From contig NZ_CP015772.1 in the NCBI RefSeq assembly GCF_001654455.1, positions 3,348,001 to 3,412,000 of the forward strand: 64,000 nucleotides of DNA, given 5' to 3'. Under the pieces are notes generated by a model. It did not search any database. It was not told the origin of the DNA and was given only the letters and a program-made list of their open reading frames with translations. The position numbers were made by a program, and so were the translations under genes. The DNA is from Niabella ginsenosidivorans (GTDB taxonomy: Bacteria; Bacteroidota; Bacteroidia; Chitinophagales; Chitinophagaceae). Below, piece by piece: positions 18,433-27,816 of this stretch (position 1 is the stretch's first letter; each line of letters opens with the position of its first letter).

Positions 18433-18876
18433 TTACACTAACTCTGCCCTTCTCTTTCCCTTTGCAGACGCCGCAGCGCTGCGCTCATTTTCACAACACT
18501 TTTCAAATCGGGTTGCTGTCCACACATGATCCAGCTCCACACTATCCTTTCCAGTGTACCCTTGATCGGTAAGTCGGCACCAGCTACGCTCCCTGTTCAA
18601 ATCGGTAACGATTTTTGAGGTAGACTTCGGATGCGCTACCCAGAATTTAGTGTTCTCTTTCAATGAAGGCATCACGTCATTCAAAATACCATTCAACTGG
18701 CTTTCATTCACGGCAAAAACCAATGCAAAATCCAGCTTCCTTGACCGGAGTAAAGGAGTCATGTTTTTGGCAAATGATAATTTACTGAATTGTTTTTCGA
18801 TTGAAGACGGAAGTCCTTGAATTAAGAGATTTTTTTCTTCTGCGTACTGTAATTTTTCGAACACTGTTTGAATCAT
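18433..18876 (-). CDS. Hypothetical protein, DUF3052-like
   Basis: A 147-residue soluble protein. The stretch from about 45 to 95 (RKLDFALVFAVNESQL, then a long helix, then FWVAHPKSTSKIVTDLNR) resembles DUF3052 proteins, which have a Rossmann-like core; this is from memory and only moderately sure. The C-terminal third is polar, with an Ala/Lys/Arg-rich tail (SAAASAKGKRRAEL), suggesting nucleic-acid or surface contact. It is monocistronic with its own terminator; an AT-rich leader of about 150 bases lies upstream. No biochemical role is known to me. Confidence 0.7.
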   Translation of the reverse strand: MIQTVFEKLQYAEEKNLLIQGLPSSIEKQFSKLSFAKNMTPLLRSRKLDFALVFAVNESQLNGILNDVMPSLKENTKFWVAHPKSTSKIVTDLNRERSWCRLTDQGYTGKDSVELDHVWTATRFEKCCENERSAAASAKGKRRAELV

Positions 18877-19053
18877 AAGAACTCTGAAGGGGTTTATTAA
18901 AAAAAATCTAACTTATATCCAACATCTGGCAAACAAGATTCACACAATAGAGTGCAAAGGTACGCAAAATTGAAATGTTGACCAACACTTTTAAAACTAA
19001 ACCCCTACTTATAACAAAATAAACTAATAATACATTAAATATATATTTAATAA

Positions 19054-19869
19054 TTATTTTCCGACAGGTCGGTAATATTTCATGGCTTCCGGCATGAACT
19101 TTTGCAATTGCTCAATCCTTCTTTCCGGGCCCGGATGGGTACTGAGGAATTCCGGGGTTGATCCGCTGCCGGCCTTTGCCTGCATCCGCTGCCACAACCC
19201 AATCGCTTCCTGTGGATTGTATCCTGCCATAGCTGCCCATATGATGCCATAGTGATCTGCCTCCAGTTCCTGCTTGCGGGAAAAAGCGAGAATGCCCACC
19301 TGTGAACCTACGCCTACTGCAGCACCAAAGAGGTTACGCATTCCTGAAGATGTTTTATTGGCCATGAAAGCATCCAGGATATTTGCCCCGTATTGCGTAG
19401 CTATTGTCTGGCTCATTCGTTCATTGGTATGCCCGAATAAGGCATGACTTACCTCATGCCCCATTACATTGGCCAGCGCTGCCTCATTCTGGGTAATGGG
19501 CAAAAGACCGGTATATACCACAATTTTTCCTCCCGGCATGCACCAGGCATTTGCTTCGTTGCTTTGCACAAGACGGGTTTCCCACTGATACCCGCTCAGA
19601 TCATTAGACAGATTATTTTGCCTGTAATAGCTGTTTACGGCGTTAATGATCCTTTGTCCCACCCGGTTTACCATTTCTGCATCCCGGTTATTGGCGGCAG
19701 CCGATACCACTTTATTACTGGAAAGAAATGACTGATATTCCGTAACGGCCATCTTCTGCAACTCGGCCTCCGGCAACAGTTTCATCTGGCTCCTGCCAGT
19801 GATGGCGTTTGTTGAGCAGCTGTAAAGTATTGCTGCAGCAGTTACCATAAGGATTAGATTTCTGATCAT
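19054..19869 (-). CDS. M48-family metalloprotease, lipoprotein
   Basis: A 271-residue lipid-anchored protease (lipobox with Cys18, AAILYSCS). The zinc motif HEVSH is at 138-142 and the third ligand Glu lies in RKQELEADHYG (about 203), as in BepA/LoiP-type M48 peptidases. These act in the periplasm on misassembled outer-membrane proteins. MPGGKIVVYTGLL at about 111-123 is a family signature. A C-terminal tail of about 25 residues contains STHPGPERRIEQL, also usual for the family. No operon partner is evident; plsY is 107 bases upstream on the same strand. Confidence 0.93.
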   Translation of the reverse strand: MIRNLILMVTAAAILYSCSTNAITGRSQMKLLPEAELQKMAVTEYQSFLSSNKVVSAAANNRDAEMVNRVGQRIINAVNSYYRQNNLSNDLSGYQWETRLVQSNEANAWCMPGGKIVVYTGLLPITQNEAALANVMGHEVSHALFGHTNERMSQTIATQYGANILDAFMANKTSSGMRNLFGAAVGVGSQVGILAFSRKQELEADHYGIIWAAMAGYNPQEAIGLWQRMQAKAGSGSTPEFLSTHPGPERRIEQLQKFMPEAMKYYRPVGK

Positions 19870-19976
19870 GGCTATACCAATTTTTGTTTTGATTTAAACA
19901 ATCATTATACCAAAATCACCCCAGGGGAGCAACAGGATCTGATAAATGATGTATAGAAAGAAGAATACAGGAAATG

Positions 19977-20630
19977 TTACCCGTTATTATGACGCTGCTT
20001 TCTGCGGTCCCTGTTTTTAAAAATAGGCACTTTGCTTTCCCCACCGCGGATAATGCGGCCGATATTTTTCTGGTGCGTCAGGATAACCAGTAAAGCCACC
20101 GCGACGGCAAAAACCCTGTAAAAATGATTATCTACATTAAAAATCACCAGGATAAATACCGGAAAAGCCAGGCTGGCAAGAATAGAGCTTAGTGAAACAA
20201 ACCGGGTCAGGTACAACACCAGTAAAAAAACCCCGGAACAGGCCAGAGCCGTCCACGGGCTTATACCAATAATTAGCCCAAACAGGGTAGCAACCCCTTT
20301 GCCTCCGCGGAAATTGGCCCACACCGGAAAGATATGTCCCAATACAGCCGCCATTCCAAAGATTAACTGGATATTCAAAAAGGCAATTTCATTGCTGGCA
20401 TATTCCGGCAGGAACAACGCCAGCTTTACGGCCAGGAATCCTTTCAGTGAATCACAGACCATTACAAAGGAACCCCATCTGGGCCCTAACACCCTGAATG
20501 TGTTGGTGGCGCCTGCATTACCGCTTCCGTAATCCCTGATATCGATCCCGAAAAAACCTCTGCTTACCCATACAGCAGTAGGTATACTTCCCAAACAATA
20601 CGCTAATAAAAAAAGAAGTACATAATTCAT
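19977..20630 (-). CDS. plsY: Glycerol-3-phosphate 1-O-acyltransferase PlsY
   Basis: A 217-residue inner-membrane enzyme that transfers an acyl group from acyl-phosphate to glycerol 3-phosphate, the first step of phospholipid synthesis. The three PlsY motifs are visible: GSIPTAVWVSR (about 14), DYGSGNAGATNTFRVLG (about 33-49) and WANFRGGKGVATLFG (about 104-118), with five to six membrane helices. The C-terminus is basic. It lies between M48 and prmA genes, all leftward, with about 80-110 bases between them, so an operon is possible but not required. Confidence 0.97.
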   Translation of the reverse strand: MNYVLLFLLAYCLGSIPTAVWVSRGFFGIDIRDYGSGNAGATNTFRVLGPRWGSFVMVCDSLKGFLAVKLALFLPEYASNEIAFLNIQLIFGMAAVLGHIFPVWANFRGGKGVATLFGLIIGISPWTALACSGVFLLVLYLTRFVSLSSILASLAFPVFILVIFNVDNHFYRVFAVAVALLVILTHQKNIGRIIRGGESKVPIFKNRDRRKQRHNNG

Positions 20631-20712
20631 GTATATCCGGCTAAATGAACTACAAAGTTAATAATAAAAAATCAATGCTTCCTAATTAAAATCAGACAGA
20701 TAACAGGTCTTT

Positions 20713-21534
20713 CTATACAGAAAGCCTGATACACAACCAGTTATTTTTCAAAACTTTATTTGTTAAAATTAAACCTGCTTCCGCGGCACAGCGCACCATA
20801 TCTTCCTCGTCTTCCGCCAGTATGCCGCTTAACAATAAAATTCCGCCCGGATTGAGTTGTTCTTTTAACCGGGGCAGCGCTGGCAGCAGCACATTTTTAT
20901 TAATATTGGCAAGGATCACATCAAAATGACCTCCCTGCCCTGCACTGTCAGATTGCAGCAGCCGTATTTCCCGGCAGTTATTGATGTCAAAATTTTCCCT
21001 GGCATTGGTAATGCTCCATTCGTCCAGGTCAGTAGCCAGTACACCGGCGGCTCCGAGTTGCGTTGCCAATATGGCTAAAATACCGGTACCGGTACCAAAA
21101 TCAAAAACGTTTTTATTTTTAAAACTGATAGCCTGCATCTGTTGCAGCATCAGCCATGTAGTAGCATGGTGGCCGGTACCAAAGCTCATTTTGGGATTAA
21201 TAAGGATCTCGTGCTGCACCTGTTTATTCGCCGGATGAAAGGAAGCCCGCACTGCTACAAAATCTGCTACCACAACGGGCTCAAAGTTCGATTCCCATAC
21301 CGCGTTCCAGTTTTGCGCTTCCAGTTCATGAAGCTCATAGGGAAGCGCCTGTTGCTGTATCAGGTCATGCAGCTTTTCCGTTGTTATGGTGCTGCTGCTG
21401 AAAAAGGCCTTCAAACCATCTGCATCTTCCTCAAACCCGTCTGCCTCTTCAGCAAGAGAGGCGATTATTTTTTCAGCGGTTTCCCCGCTTATGTTCTTAA
21501 ATATTACTTCAATATACTTTTCGCTCTGCTGCAT
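20713..21534 (-). CDS. prmA: Ribosomal protein L11 methyltransferase PrmA
   Basis: A 273-residue class I methyltransferase that trimethylates ribosomal protein L11. N-terminal domain (1-100) is the L11-binding part (YIEVIF start). The methyltransferase core has MSFGTGHHATTWLML (about 115), VFDFGTGTGILAILA (about 140, SAM motif I), DLDEWSI (about 168) and the ILANINKNVL motif (about 207), which is diagnostic for PrmA. Length fits. Start chosen at MQQSEKYIEV, as in other Bacteroidota. Confidence 0.96.
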   Translation of the reverse strand: MQQSEKYIEVIFKNISGETAEKIIASLAEEADGFEEDADGLKAFFSSSTITTEKLHDLIQQQALPYELHELEAQNWNAVWESNFEPVVVADFVAVRASFHPANKQVQHEILINPKMSFGTGHHATTWLMLQQMQAISFKNKNVFDFGTGTGILAILATQLGAAGVLATDLDEWSITNARENFDINNCREIRLLQSDSAGQGGHFDVILANINKNVLLPALPRLKEQLNPGGILLLSGILAEDEEDMVRCAAEAGLILTNKVLKNNWLCIRLSV

Positions 21535-21746
21535 TTTAAAAACCCGTTTAGCTGCTCTACAACTGCAGCCGGTAAATTAGTGAATTTACGAAACTATCTT
21601 TATGTACTCCTTATCTGAAAAAGTATTTTTTTCCGCTGGCTCTACATAAAACACAGAAACCTGTTTAAAAAAAGCCTTAATAAAAAATTAGCTGCCTTAT
21701 AAATCCATACTTCTGCTTTACTTTAGTTATATTAGCAAAAAAGAGT

Positions 21747-23057
21747 ATGTCAGGCAATCCCAATCAGTTAAAACGGTCGCTGAATGCAACTATGTTATGG
21801 GGCCTGGGAGTGGGCTATGTTATTTCCGGTATGTATTTTGGCTGGAACCTGGGGTTAGAAAAAGGAGGCACTTTAGGCATGGGCCTGGCTACCTTATTCA
21901 TCACTCTTATGTACATCACCTTTACTTTTAGCTATACAGAGCTGGCCTGTGCCATTCCCAAAGCCGGCGGAGCTTTTGATTATGCAGACCGTACGCTGGG
22001 CAAGCACTGGGCTTTTTTTGCGGGCATGGCGCAAAATATCGAATTTATATTTGCTCCTCCGGCTATTGCATTTGCCATAGGCGCCTATTTTAACCTGTTT
22101 TTCCCGCAGTTTTCCATTTTATCTATTGCCGTTACAGCTTATATCCTTTTCACCGCGCTCAATATTTCCGGTGTAAAAGCAGCAGCCACTTTTGAGCTGA
22201 TCATTACCATAATGGCAGTGGGGGAGCTGTTGCTGTTTGCCGGTATTACGCTGCCACACTTTGATGCAGCCCATCTGCAAAAGAATGCGCTTCCCAACGG
22301 GTGGCAGGGCATTTTTGCCAGTATTCCCTTTGCCATCTGGTTCTTTTTAGGCATAGAAGGCGTTGCTAATGTGGCCGAGGAAACAAAAAATCCGCAAAAG
22401 ACCATTTTAAAAGGCTTCGGTTCTGCTATCCTTACCCTGGTGCTGCTCTGCATTCTCACTTTTGCCGGTTCAGTGGGCGTTGCCGGCTGGGAAGCCGTTG
22501 TTTATACCAAAGAAGGCGCCCCCTCCGACTCCCCTTTGCCACTGGCCTTATCACATATTGTAACCGGAAATAATTTTTTATACCATATGCTGGTAACCGT
22601 GGGCCTGTTTGGCCTGATCGCTTCCTTCCATGGTATTATTTTAGCTGCCGGCCGCTCCACATTTGAATTTGGAAGAGCCCGCTTTGCACCCGTGTGGCTG
22701 GGTCGTGTAAACAGCAGGTTCCGCACGCCTTCTAATGCATTGCTGGCAAATATGATCATCGGCATTGTTGCCCTGCTTACCGGCAAAACCAGTGAGATCA
22801 TTATCCTGTCTGTATTAGGCGCCCTTACCCTGTATATCATTTCGATGATCGCATTGCTCCGGCTGCGGCAAAAGGAGCCCGGGCTGTCGCGGCCATTCAG
22901 GGCACCGTTTTACCCGGCTTTCCCGTTAATGGCACTGCTCCTTGCTATCATTTCTTTTATCGCGATGATGATCTACAATTTCCGGTTAACATGGCTCTAT
23001 TTAGGCATTCTTCTTATAGGTTATATCTTATTCCGCCTGTTCCATAAACGATCGTAA
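21747..23057 (+). CDS. Ethanolamine-type permease, APC superfamily
   Basis: A 436-residue transporter with twelve predicted membrane helices. The N-terminal MLWGLGVGYVISGMYFGWNL closely follows the eat-type ethanolamine permease signature, and AIPKAGGAFDYADRTLG is the APC loop between helices 2 and 3. It would import ethanolamine, or a similar small amine, by proton symport. It is the first gene of a five-gene rightward operon; its stop overlaps the next start by one base (TAATG). The four following enzymes supply a full gamma-glutamylation route for an amino alcohol, which supports ethanolamine over other amines. Confidence 0.9.
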   Translation: MSGNPNQLKRSLNATMLWGLGVGYVISGMYFGWNLGLEKGGTLGMGLATLFITLMYITFTFSYTELACAIPKAGGAFDYADRTLGKHWAFFAGMAQNIEFIFAPPAIAFAIGAYFNLFFPQFSILSIAVTAYILFTALNISGVKAAATFELIITIMAVGELLLFAGITLPHFDAAHLQKNALPNGWQGIFASIPFAIWFFLGIEGVANVAEETKNPQKTILKGFGSAILTLVLLCILTFAGSVGVAGWEAVVYTKEGAPSDSPLPLALSHIVTGNNFLYHMLVTVGLFGLIASFHGIILAAGRSTFEFGRARFAPVWLGRVNSRFRTPSNALLANMIIGIVALLTGKTSEIIILSVLGALTLYIISMIALLRLRQKEPGLSRPFRAPFYPAFPLMALLLAIISFIAMMIYNFRLTWLYLGILLIGYILFRLFHKRS

Positions 23058-24415
23058 TGACAACCAAAGAAATTTTACACTATGTAGCCAATCATTCATC
23101 CGGCAAAGTAAAGATTGCGTACACGGATATTGATGGCATCCTGCGGGGAAAATACATCTCGGCAAAAAAGTTCCTGGGCATTGCTGAAAAGGATACTTCT
23201 TTTTGCGATGTCATCTTTGGCTGGGATGCGGGTGATGTGGCTTACGATAACTGCGGGTACACCGGCTGGCATACCGGCTACCCGGATGCCCCTGCAAAAA
23301 TTGATCTGGCCAGCTTCAGAAAGATCCCCTGGGAAAATGACCTGCCGTTCTTTCTGGGGGAGATCATCAGCACTGACGGCACAGCTGCCTGTGTTTGCCC
23401 CAGGCAACTGTTAAAAAAAGTGCTGGATGACGCCCTGGAGATGGGATACGTTCCAGGCGCTGCCCAGGAATTTGAATGGTATAATTTTTCTGAAACCCCG
23501 CAGACCGCAGCCGACAAAGAATACAGGCAGTTAACTCCGCTAACACCCGGCATGTTCGGCTATTCTATTTTAAGAAGCTCCTTAAAGAACCGTTTCTTTT
23601 CTGACCTGTTTGAAGACCTGAGGAAATTTGATATTCCACTGGAAGGCATCCATACAGAAACCGGTCCGGGCACTTATGAAGCGGCTATTGAATATGCAGA
23701 CCTGGTAACGGCTGCCGACCGGGCCACTCTTTTTAAAACAGCCGTAAAGGAGATTGCTTACCGGAACGGTATTATGGCAACATTTATGGCAAAGGTGAAT
23801 GAAACGCTTCCTGGATGTGGTGGCCATGTGCACCAGAGCCTCTGGGACAAAGCGCGCCGGAAGAATATTTTTTATAATGAAAAAGACAACCAAAAAATAA
23901 GCGAGCTATTCCGGCAGTATATAGCGGGACAGCTTTACTGCCTGCCTTATATATTGCCGATGTTTGCGCCCACCATTAACAGTTATAAGCGGCTGGTTGA
24001 AGGCGCCTGGGCACCTACCACGCTTACCTGGGGCATTGATAACCGAACCGTAGCGCTGCGCGTGCTGCAGCAAAGCCCTGCCGCCTGCCGGCTGGAAACC
24101 AGGGTCATCGGGGCCGATGTAAATCCTTATCTGGCAATGGCCGCTGCCATAGCATCGGGCCTTTACGGGATCAGGCATCAATTAAAGCTGCAGCAGCCGG
24201 CCCTTACAGGCAACGGGTATCTTGAAACGGCTTATGGTGTATTGCCCCGTACCCTGGAGCAGGCCACCACTGCCATGAAAAGCGCTACTGTTGCCAATGA
24301 GCTGTTTGGCGAAAAATTCACCGCCCATTTTGTAAGCACGCGCGAATGGGAATGGAAGCAACACTTAAAAGCAGTAACGGATTGGGAAATGAAACGTTAT
24401 TTTGAGATCATCTGA
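23057..24415 (+). CDS. Glutamine-synthetase-family gamma-glutamyl-amine ligase
   Basis: A 452-residue GlnA-like ligase of the PuuA/GlnA4 type, which joins glutamate to an amine using ATP. GS family landmarks: EFEWY (about 133), GIHTETGPGTYEAAIEY (about 197-213, metal-binding Glu), LPGCGGHVHQSLW (about 250-262), MFAPTINSYKRLVEGAWAP (about 295) and DNRTVALRV (about 325). The NPGGGH loop of true glutamine synthetase is altered to PGCGGH, fitting a non-ammonia substrate. Between the permease and an alcohol dehydrogenase, the likely substrate is ethanolamine, giving gamma-glutamylethanolamide, as shown for Streptomyces GlnA4. Substrate is inference. Confidence 0.88.
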   Translation: MTTKEILHYVANHSSGKVKIAYTDIDGILRGKYISAKKFLGIAEKDTSFCDVIFGWDAGDVAYDNCGYTGWHTGYPDAPAKIDLASFRKIPWENDLPFFLGEIISTDGTAACVCPRQLLKKVLDDALEMGYVPGAAQEFEWYNFSETPQTAADKEYRQLTPLTPGMFGYSILRSSLKNRFFSDLFEDLRKFDIPLEGIHTETGPGTYEAAIEYADLVTAADRATLFKTAVKEIAYRNGIMATFMAKVNETLPGCGGHVHQSLWDKARRKNIFYNEKDNQKISELFRQYIAGQLYCLPYILPMFAPTINSYKRLVEGAWAPTTLTWGIDNRTVALRVLQQSPAACRLETRVIGADVNPYLAMAAAIASGLYGIRHQLKLQQPALTGNGYLETAYGVLPRTLEQATTAMKSATVANELFGEKFTAHFVSTREWEWKQHLKAVTDWEMKRYFEII

Positions 24416-24542
24416 TGAGTACCTGTTTCAATACCTGCATTTCCCGGAACAGACCGCCTTTACAGTGCCGGGCTTCTTTCAGCAGTTCACCAATTTTGAG
24501 TTCCGTTGAAGCTGATAACAGCAACACTTCCAAAGCAATCAT
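24408..24542 (-). CDS. Possible 44-residue antisense small protein
   Basis: A 44-codon open frame with ATG and TGA in the only non-overlapping gap of the ethanolamine operon, on the opposite strand. Its predicted product has a hydrophobic start (MIALEVLLLSAS) and an amphipathic, basic end (KIGELLKEARHCKGGLF). The reading looks more protein-like than average non-coding sequence here, and it occupies the gap almost exactly. It could be a fragment of a lost gene. I do not recognise it; treat as doubtful. Confidence 0.25.
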   Translation of the reverse strand: MIALEVLLLSASTELKIGELLKEARHCKGGLFREMQVLKQVLIR

Positions 24543-24559
24543 TCATATTATTTTTGAAT

Positions 24560-25711
24560 ATGGCATTTGACAAAATCTACCAGTATAATTTCCCCACCAC
24601 CATCCGGTTTGGTGCAGGCGCCAGTAATGAACTGGGCGACTATTTAAAGAAAAGCGGGCTTTACCAACCCCTGATCATAACAGACCCTGTAGTAGCGCAA
24701 CTGGATTTTTTTAGAAAGATCCTGGCAAATTTGCAGACGGCCGGTATTTCTGTTGAAGTGTTTGACAATATTCACAAGAACCCTGTAAAGTCTGACGTTT
24801 ATAAAGGAACAGAACGCTATGATGCCACCGGCAGGGACGCTGTTATTGGTATTGGCGGGGGCGCTGCCCTGGATGTGGCGCGCGCTATTGTGCTAAGAGT
24901 ATACCACCGAGAGGATCTGTTTAAATACGATGACCTGATCGGCGGAGACATTTATGTAACCAATGAGGTGCCGCACTTTATTACCATACCTACTACTGCG
25001 GGCACGGGCAGCGAAGTAGGGCGCAGCGCCATCATTGCTGATGATGAAACGCATCAGAAAAAAATATTGTTCTCGCCCAGGCTGCTTGCAAAGATCGTAT
25101 TTGCCGATCCCCTGCTGACAATGGACATACCACCGGCCATTACGGCAGCTACGGGCATGGATGCGTTAACGCATAATTTAGAGGCCTACCTGGTCAATAT
25201 GGAGCATCCCATGTGCGATGGCATTGCGTTACAGGCCATTTCCCTGATCCGCCACTCCATTGAAAAAGCCGTCCACCACCCGGATGTGGAATCAAGAAGC
25301 CGGATGCTGATCGCTTCTCTTATGGGGGCCGTGGCCTTTCAGAAAGGATTGGGTGTAGTGCATTCCCTGGCCCACCCGTTATCCTCCTTATTAGACACAC
25401 ATCACGGGCTGGCCAATGCCATAAACCTGCCTTATGGAATGCGGTTCAACCTTCCGGGGCAGGAAGCTAAATTCAAAAAAATTGCGGAAGCACTGGAATT
25501 AAAAGATACCAGCGGGGATGCGGTGGTTAATTACCTCTTTGATCTAAATTACGCTATTCACATCCCACATCAATTATCCGCCATTGGGGTAACGGAAGCG
25601 CATATTGAGGCCCTCTCCGATCTTGCGATCGCTGATTTTGCGCACCCCAATAACCCCATACCTGTGTCAAGAGAAGATTTCCGTAAACTTTATTTAGAAG
25701 CTTTATCATGA
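24560..25711 (+). CDS. Iron-containing alcohol dehydrogenase
   Basis: A 383-residue group III NAD(P)-dependent alcohol dehydrogenase. Start set at the ATG at 24560 (MAFDKIYQYNFPTTIRFG), where family members begin; an upstream TTG would add 18 unrelated residues. Nucleotide-binding motif IGIGGGAALDVARA (about 95), metal ligands in ATGMDALTHNLEAY (Asp and His, about 195-207), HSLAHPLSSLLD (about 270) and THHGLANAINLP (about 282). In this operon it would oxidise the hydroxyl of a gamma-glutamylated amino alcohol to the aldehyde; this distinguishes the operon from putrescine (Puu) pathways, which use an amine oxidase at that step. Its stop overlaps the next gene by 4 bases. Confidence 0.92.
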   Translation: MAFDKIYQYNFPTTIRFGAGASNELGDYLKKSGLYQPLIITDPVVAQLDFFRKILANLQTAGISVEVFDNIHKNPVKSDVYKGTERYDATGRDAVIGIGGGAALDVARAIVLRVYHREDLFKYDDLIGGDIYVTNEVPHFITIPTTAGTGSEVGRSAIIADDETHQKKILFSPRLLAKIVFADPLLTMDIPPAITAATGMDALTHNLEAYLVNMEHPMCDGIALQAISLIRHSIEKAVHHPDVESRSRMLIASLMGAVAFQKGLGVVHSLAHPLSSLLDTHHGLANAINLPYGMRFNLPGQEAKFKKIAEALELKDTSGDAVVNYLFDLNYAIHIPHQLSAIGVTEAHIEALSDLAIADFAHPNNPIPVSREDFRKLYLEALS

Positions 25712-26403
25712 AGATCGGATTAACTTATACCGGGTCAGAACAGAAACACGCGAATTACAGTAACTGGATCAAAGGATCCGATGCCATTGAGGTGGTTACG
25801 CTTTCCGCAGAAGCCGGCAACCTGGATGAAGTGGCTTCCTGCGATGGTATTGTGTTTTCCGGTGGTGTGGACCTGTCGCCCGAATATTATTCCGGAGCAA
25901 CCCTATATGCCAATGCGCCCGGCCGTTTTAACAGGGAGCGGGATATTTTTGAAACCGCTGTTTTCCGGGAAACACAACAAAGAGGCATTCCTGTACTGGG
26001 CATCTGCCGGGGCATGCAGCTGATCAATTGTATTTACGGGGGCACATTGATACAGGATCTGGGAACAAAAAACGAGGTGCACCGGGTGGCAAATAATCTT
26101 GATAAAGTGCACGGCATTACCATTGTTTCCGGCAGCCTGCTGCACCAGGTGATCGGCAATGAGCACTGCGCCGTCAACAGCGCCCATCACCAGGCCATTG
26201 GCGCAACAGGTGAAGGGTTACAGATTACCGCGACCTCTGCAGATGGTGTTGCAGAAGCCATGGAGCGCACAACAACCGCCCACCAGCCTTTCCTGCTCTG
26301 TGTTCAGTGGCACCCGGAGCGCATGTATCATTTTGGATTACAGCATACGCGCCCCTCGGAAGGGATCCGGAAAAAATTTTTGGACGCAATAAAAAATCAA
26401 TAA
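25708..26403 (+). CDS. Gamma-glutamyl-amide hydrolase, PuuD-like class I amidotransferase
   Basis: A 231-residue member of peptidase family C26. Catalytic Cys100 lies in LGICRGMQ, with the His in VQWHPERM (about 207) and the Glu two residues after; SGGVDLSPEYY (about 51) is a family marker. PuuD hydrolyses gamma-glutamyl-GABA; here the expected substrate is gamma-glutamylglycine, releasing glutamate and glycine. It is translationally coupled to the dehydrogenase (ATGA overlap) and followed 2 bases later by the aldehyde dehydrogenase. The substrate assignment is by context only. Confidence 0.9.
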   Translation: MKIGLTYTGSEQKHANYSNWIKGSDAIEVVTLSAEAGNLDEVASCDGIVFSGGVDLSPEYYSGATLYANAPGRFNRERDIFETAVFRETQQRGIPVLGICRGMQLINCIYGGTLIQDLGTKNEVHRVANNLDKVHGITIVSGSLLHQVIGNEHCAVNSAHHQAIGATGEGLQITATSADGVAEAMERTTTAHQPFLLCVQWHPERMYHFGLQHTRPSEGIRKKFLDAIKNQ

Positions 26404-26405
26404 AA

Positions 26406-27773
26406 ATGGAGGTCATCAACCCCACTACGGAAGAACGGATCACAACGCTTACTGAAGACAATGAAGCAACCCTTCAAAAAAAACGGGATCGTTTAAGTAT
26501 GGCGCAGCCTGCCTGGCAGGCCCGGCCTTTAGCGGAACGCATAACCGTTGTAAAAAAGTTCAGGGACCTGTTAGCCGTAAACAGGGAGCCCCTATCGCAG
26601 GTGCTGACCAGCGAGACAGGCAAACCACTGGCACAGTCGCGCAATGAGATCAATAGCGCTACTGCCCGTATTGACTGGCTTGCAGACAATGCTGCAAAAT
26701 ACCTGAGCGATGAGATTATGCAGGAAACACCCGACATTGAAGAGCGCATTGCCTATGAACCTTTAGGTGTTATTGCCAACATCTCTGCCTGGAATTACCC
26801 GTATTTAGTAGGTGTAAATGTTTTTGTGCCCGCATTGTTAGCCGGTAATGCTGTTTTATATAAACCTTCAGAATACGCATCACTTACCGGACTGGAAATA
26901 GAACGGTTGTGGAAGGAGGCCGGGCTGGAAAAAGATCTTTTCTTAACAGCCATCGGCACCGGCAGCATTGGTGCGCTTCTTTTAGAAATGCCTTTTGATG
27001 GTTATTTTTTTACCGGCAGTTATAAAACAGGCGCGCATGTCTATAAGCAGGTGGCCGCCAAAATGGTGCCCTGCCAATGTGAACTGGGCGGCAAGGACCC
27101 ATTGTATGTGACAGATGATGTGGCAGATATTACAGCTGTTGCAGCGGCTACCGCAGACGGTGCTTTTTACAACAACGGGCAAAGCTGCTGTTCCGTAGAG
27201 CGCATTTATGTGCACGAAAGCATGTATGAGCAGTACGTTGATGCTTTTGTAAAAGAAGTAAGCTCCTGGAAAACCGGCGCGCCTACCACAGAAGGCGTTT
27301 ACTTTGGGCCTCTTACCCGCAAGGAGCAGCTTGCTGTTTTAGAAGCCCAGGTTGCGGATGCAGTGCAAAAAGGAGCACGGGTGCTTACCGGTGGAAAAAG
27401 AGGCGAGGGAAAAGGTTACTATTTTCAGCCGACCATTCTTACTGATGTTACGGCGGCTATGCAGGTAATGCGGGAAGAATCATTTGGTCCCGTCATCGGC
27501 ATTATGAAAGTAAAAAATGATGAAGAGGCCATTGCCCAGATGAAAGACACTGAGTATGGCCTTACTGCATCTGTATACAGCGCTTCCCGTACAAGGGCTG
27601 AGCATATCCTGCGCCAGATCAATGCCGGAACCGGGTACTGGAACTGCTGCGACCGGGTAAGCGCTGCATTGCCCTGGAGCGGACGGAATCATTCAGGTTT
27701 CGGCACTACTTTATCGCACGCCGGTTTAAGAGCTTTTACAAACCCGAAAGCCTATCATTTAAGAAAAGTATAA
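26406..27773 (+). CDS. NAD(P)-dependent aldehyde dehydrogenase
   Basis: A 455-residue ALDH. Start at the ATG at 26406 (MEVINPTTEERI), 2 bases after the upstream stop. Family motifs: ISAWNYPYLVGVNVFVPAL (about 120-138), catalytic Glu in CELGGKDPLYV (about 222), catalytic Cys in NNGQSCCSVERIYVH (about 258) and EESFGPVIGIM (about 358). It resembles succinate-semialdehyde-type enzymes. In the operon it would oxidise gamma-glutamyl-aminoacetaldehyde to gamma-glutamylglycine. It is the last gene of the operon; the DUF445 gene is convergent 43 bases on. Confidence 0.92.
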   Translation: MEVINPTTEERITTLTEDNEATLQKKRDRLSMAQPAWQARPLAERITVVKKFRDLLAVNREPLSQVLTSETGKPLAQSRNEINSATARIDWLADNAAKYLSDEIMQETPDIEERIAYEPLGVIANISAWNYPYLVGVNVFVPALLAGNAVLYKPSEYASLTGLEIERLWKEAGLEKDLFLTAIGTGSIGALLLEMPFDGYFFTGSYKTGAHVYKQVAAKMVPCQCELGGKDPLYVTDDVADITAVAAATADGAFYNNGQSCCSVERIYVHESMYEQYVDAFVKEVSSWKTGAPTTEGVYFGPLTRKEQLAVLEAQVADAVQKGARVLTGGKRGEGKGYYFQPTILTDVTAAMQVMREESFGPVIGIMKVKNDEEAIAQMKDTEYGLTASVYSASRTRAEHILRQINAGTGYWNCCDRVSAALPWSGRNHSGFGTTLSHAGLRAFTNPKAYHLRKV

Positions 27774-27816
27774 AAGAATCCAGGTTGTACCCATAACAGG
27801 ATCATTTGAGCTACTG

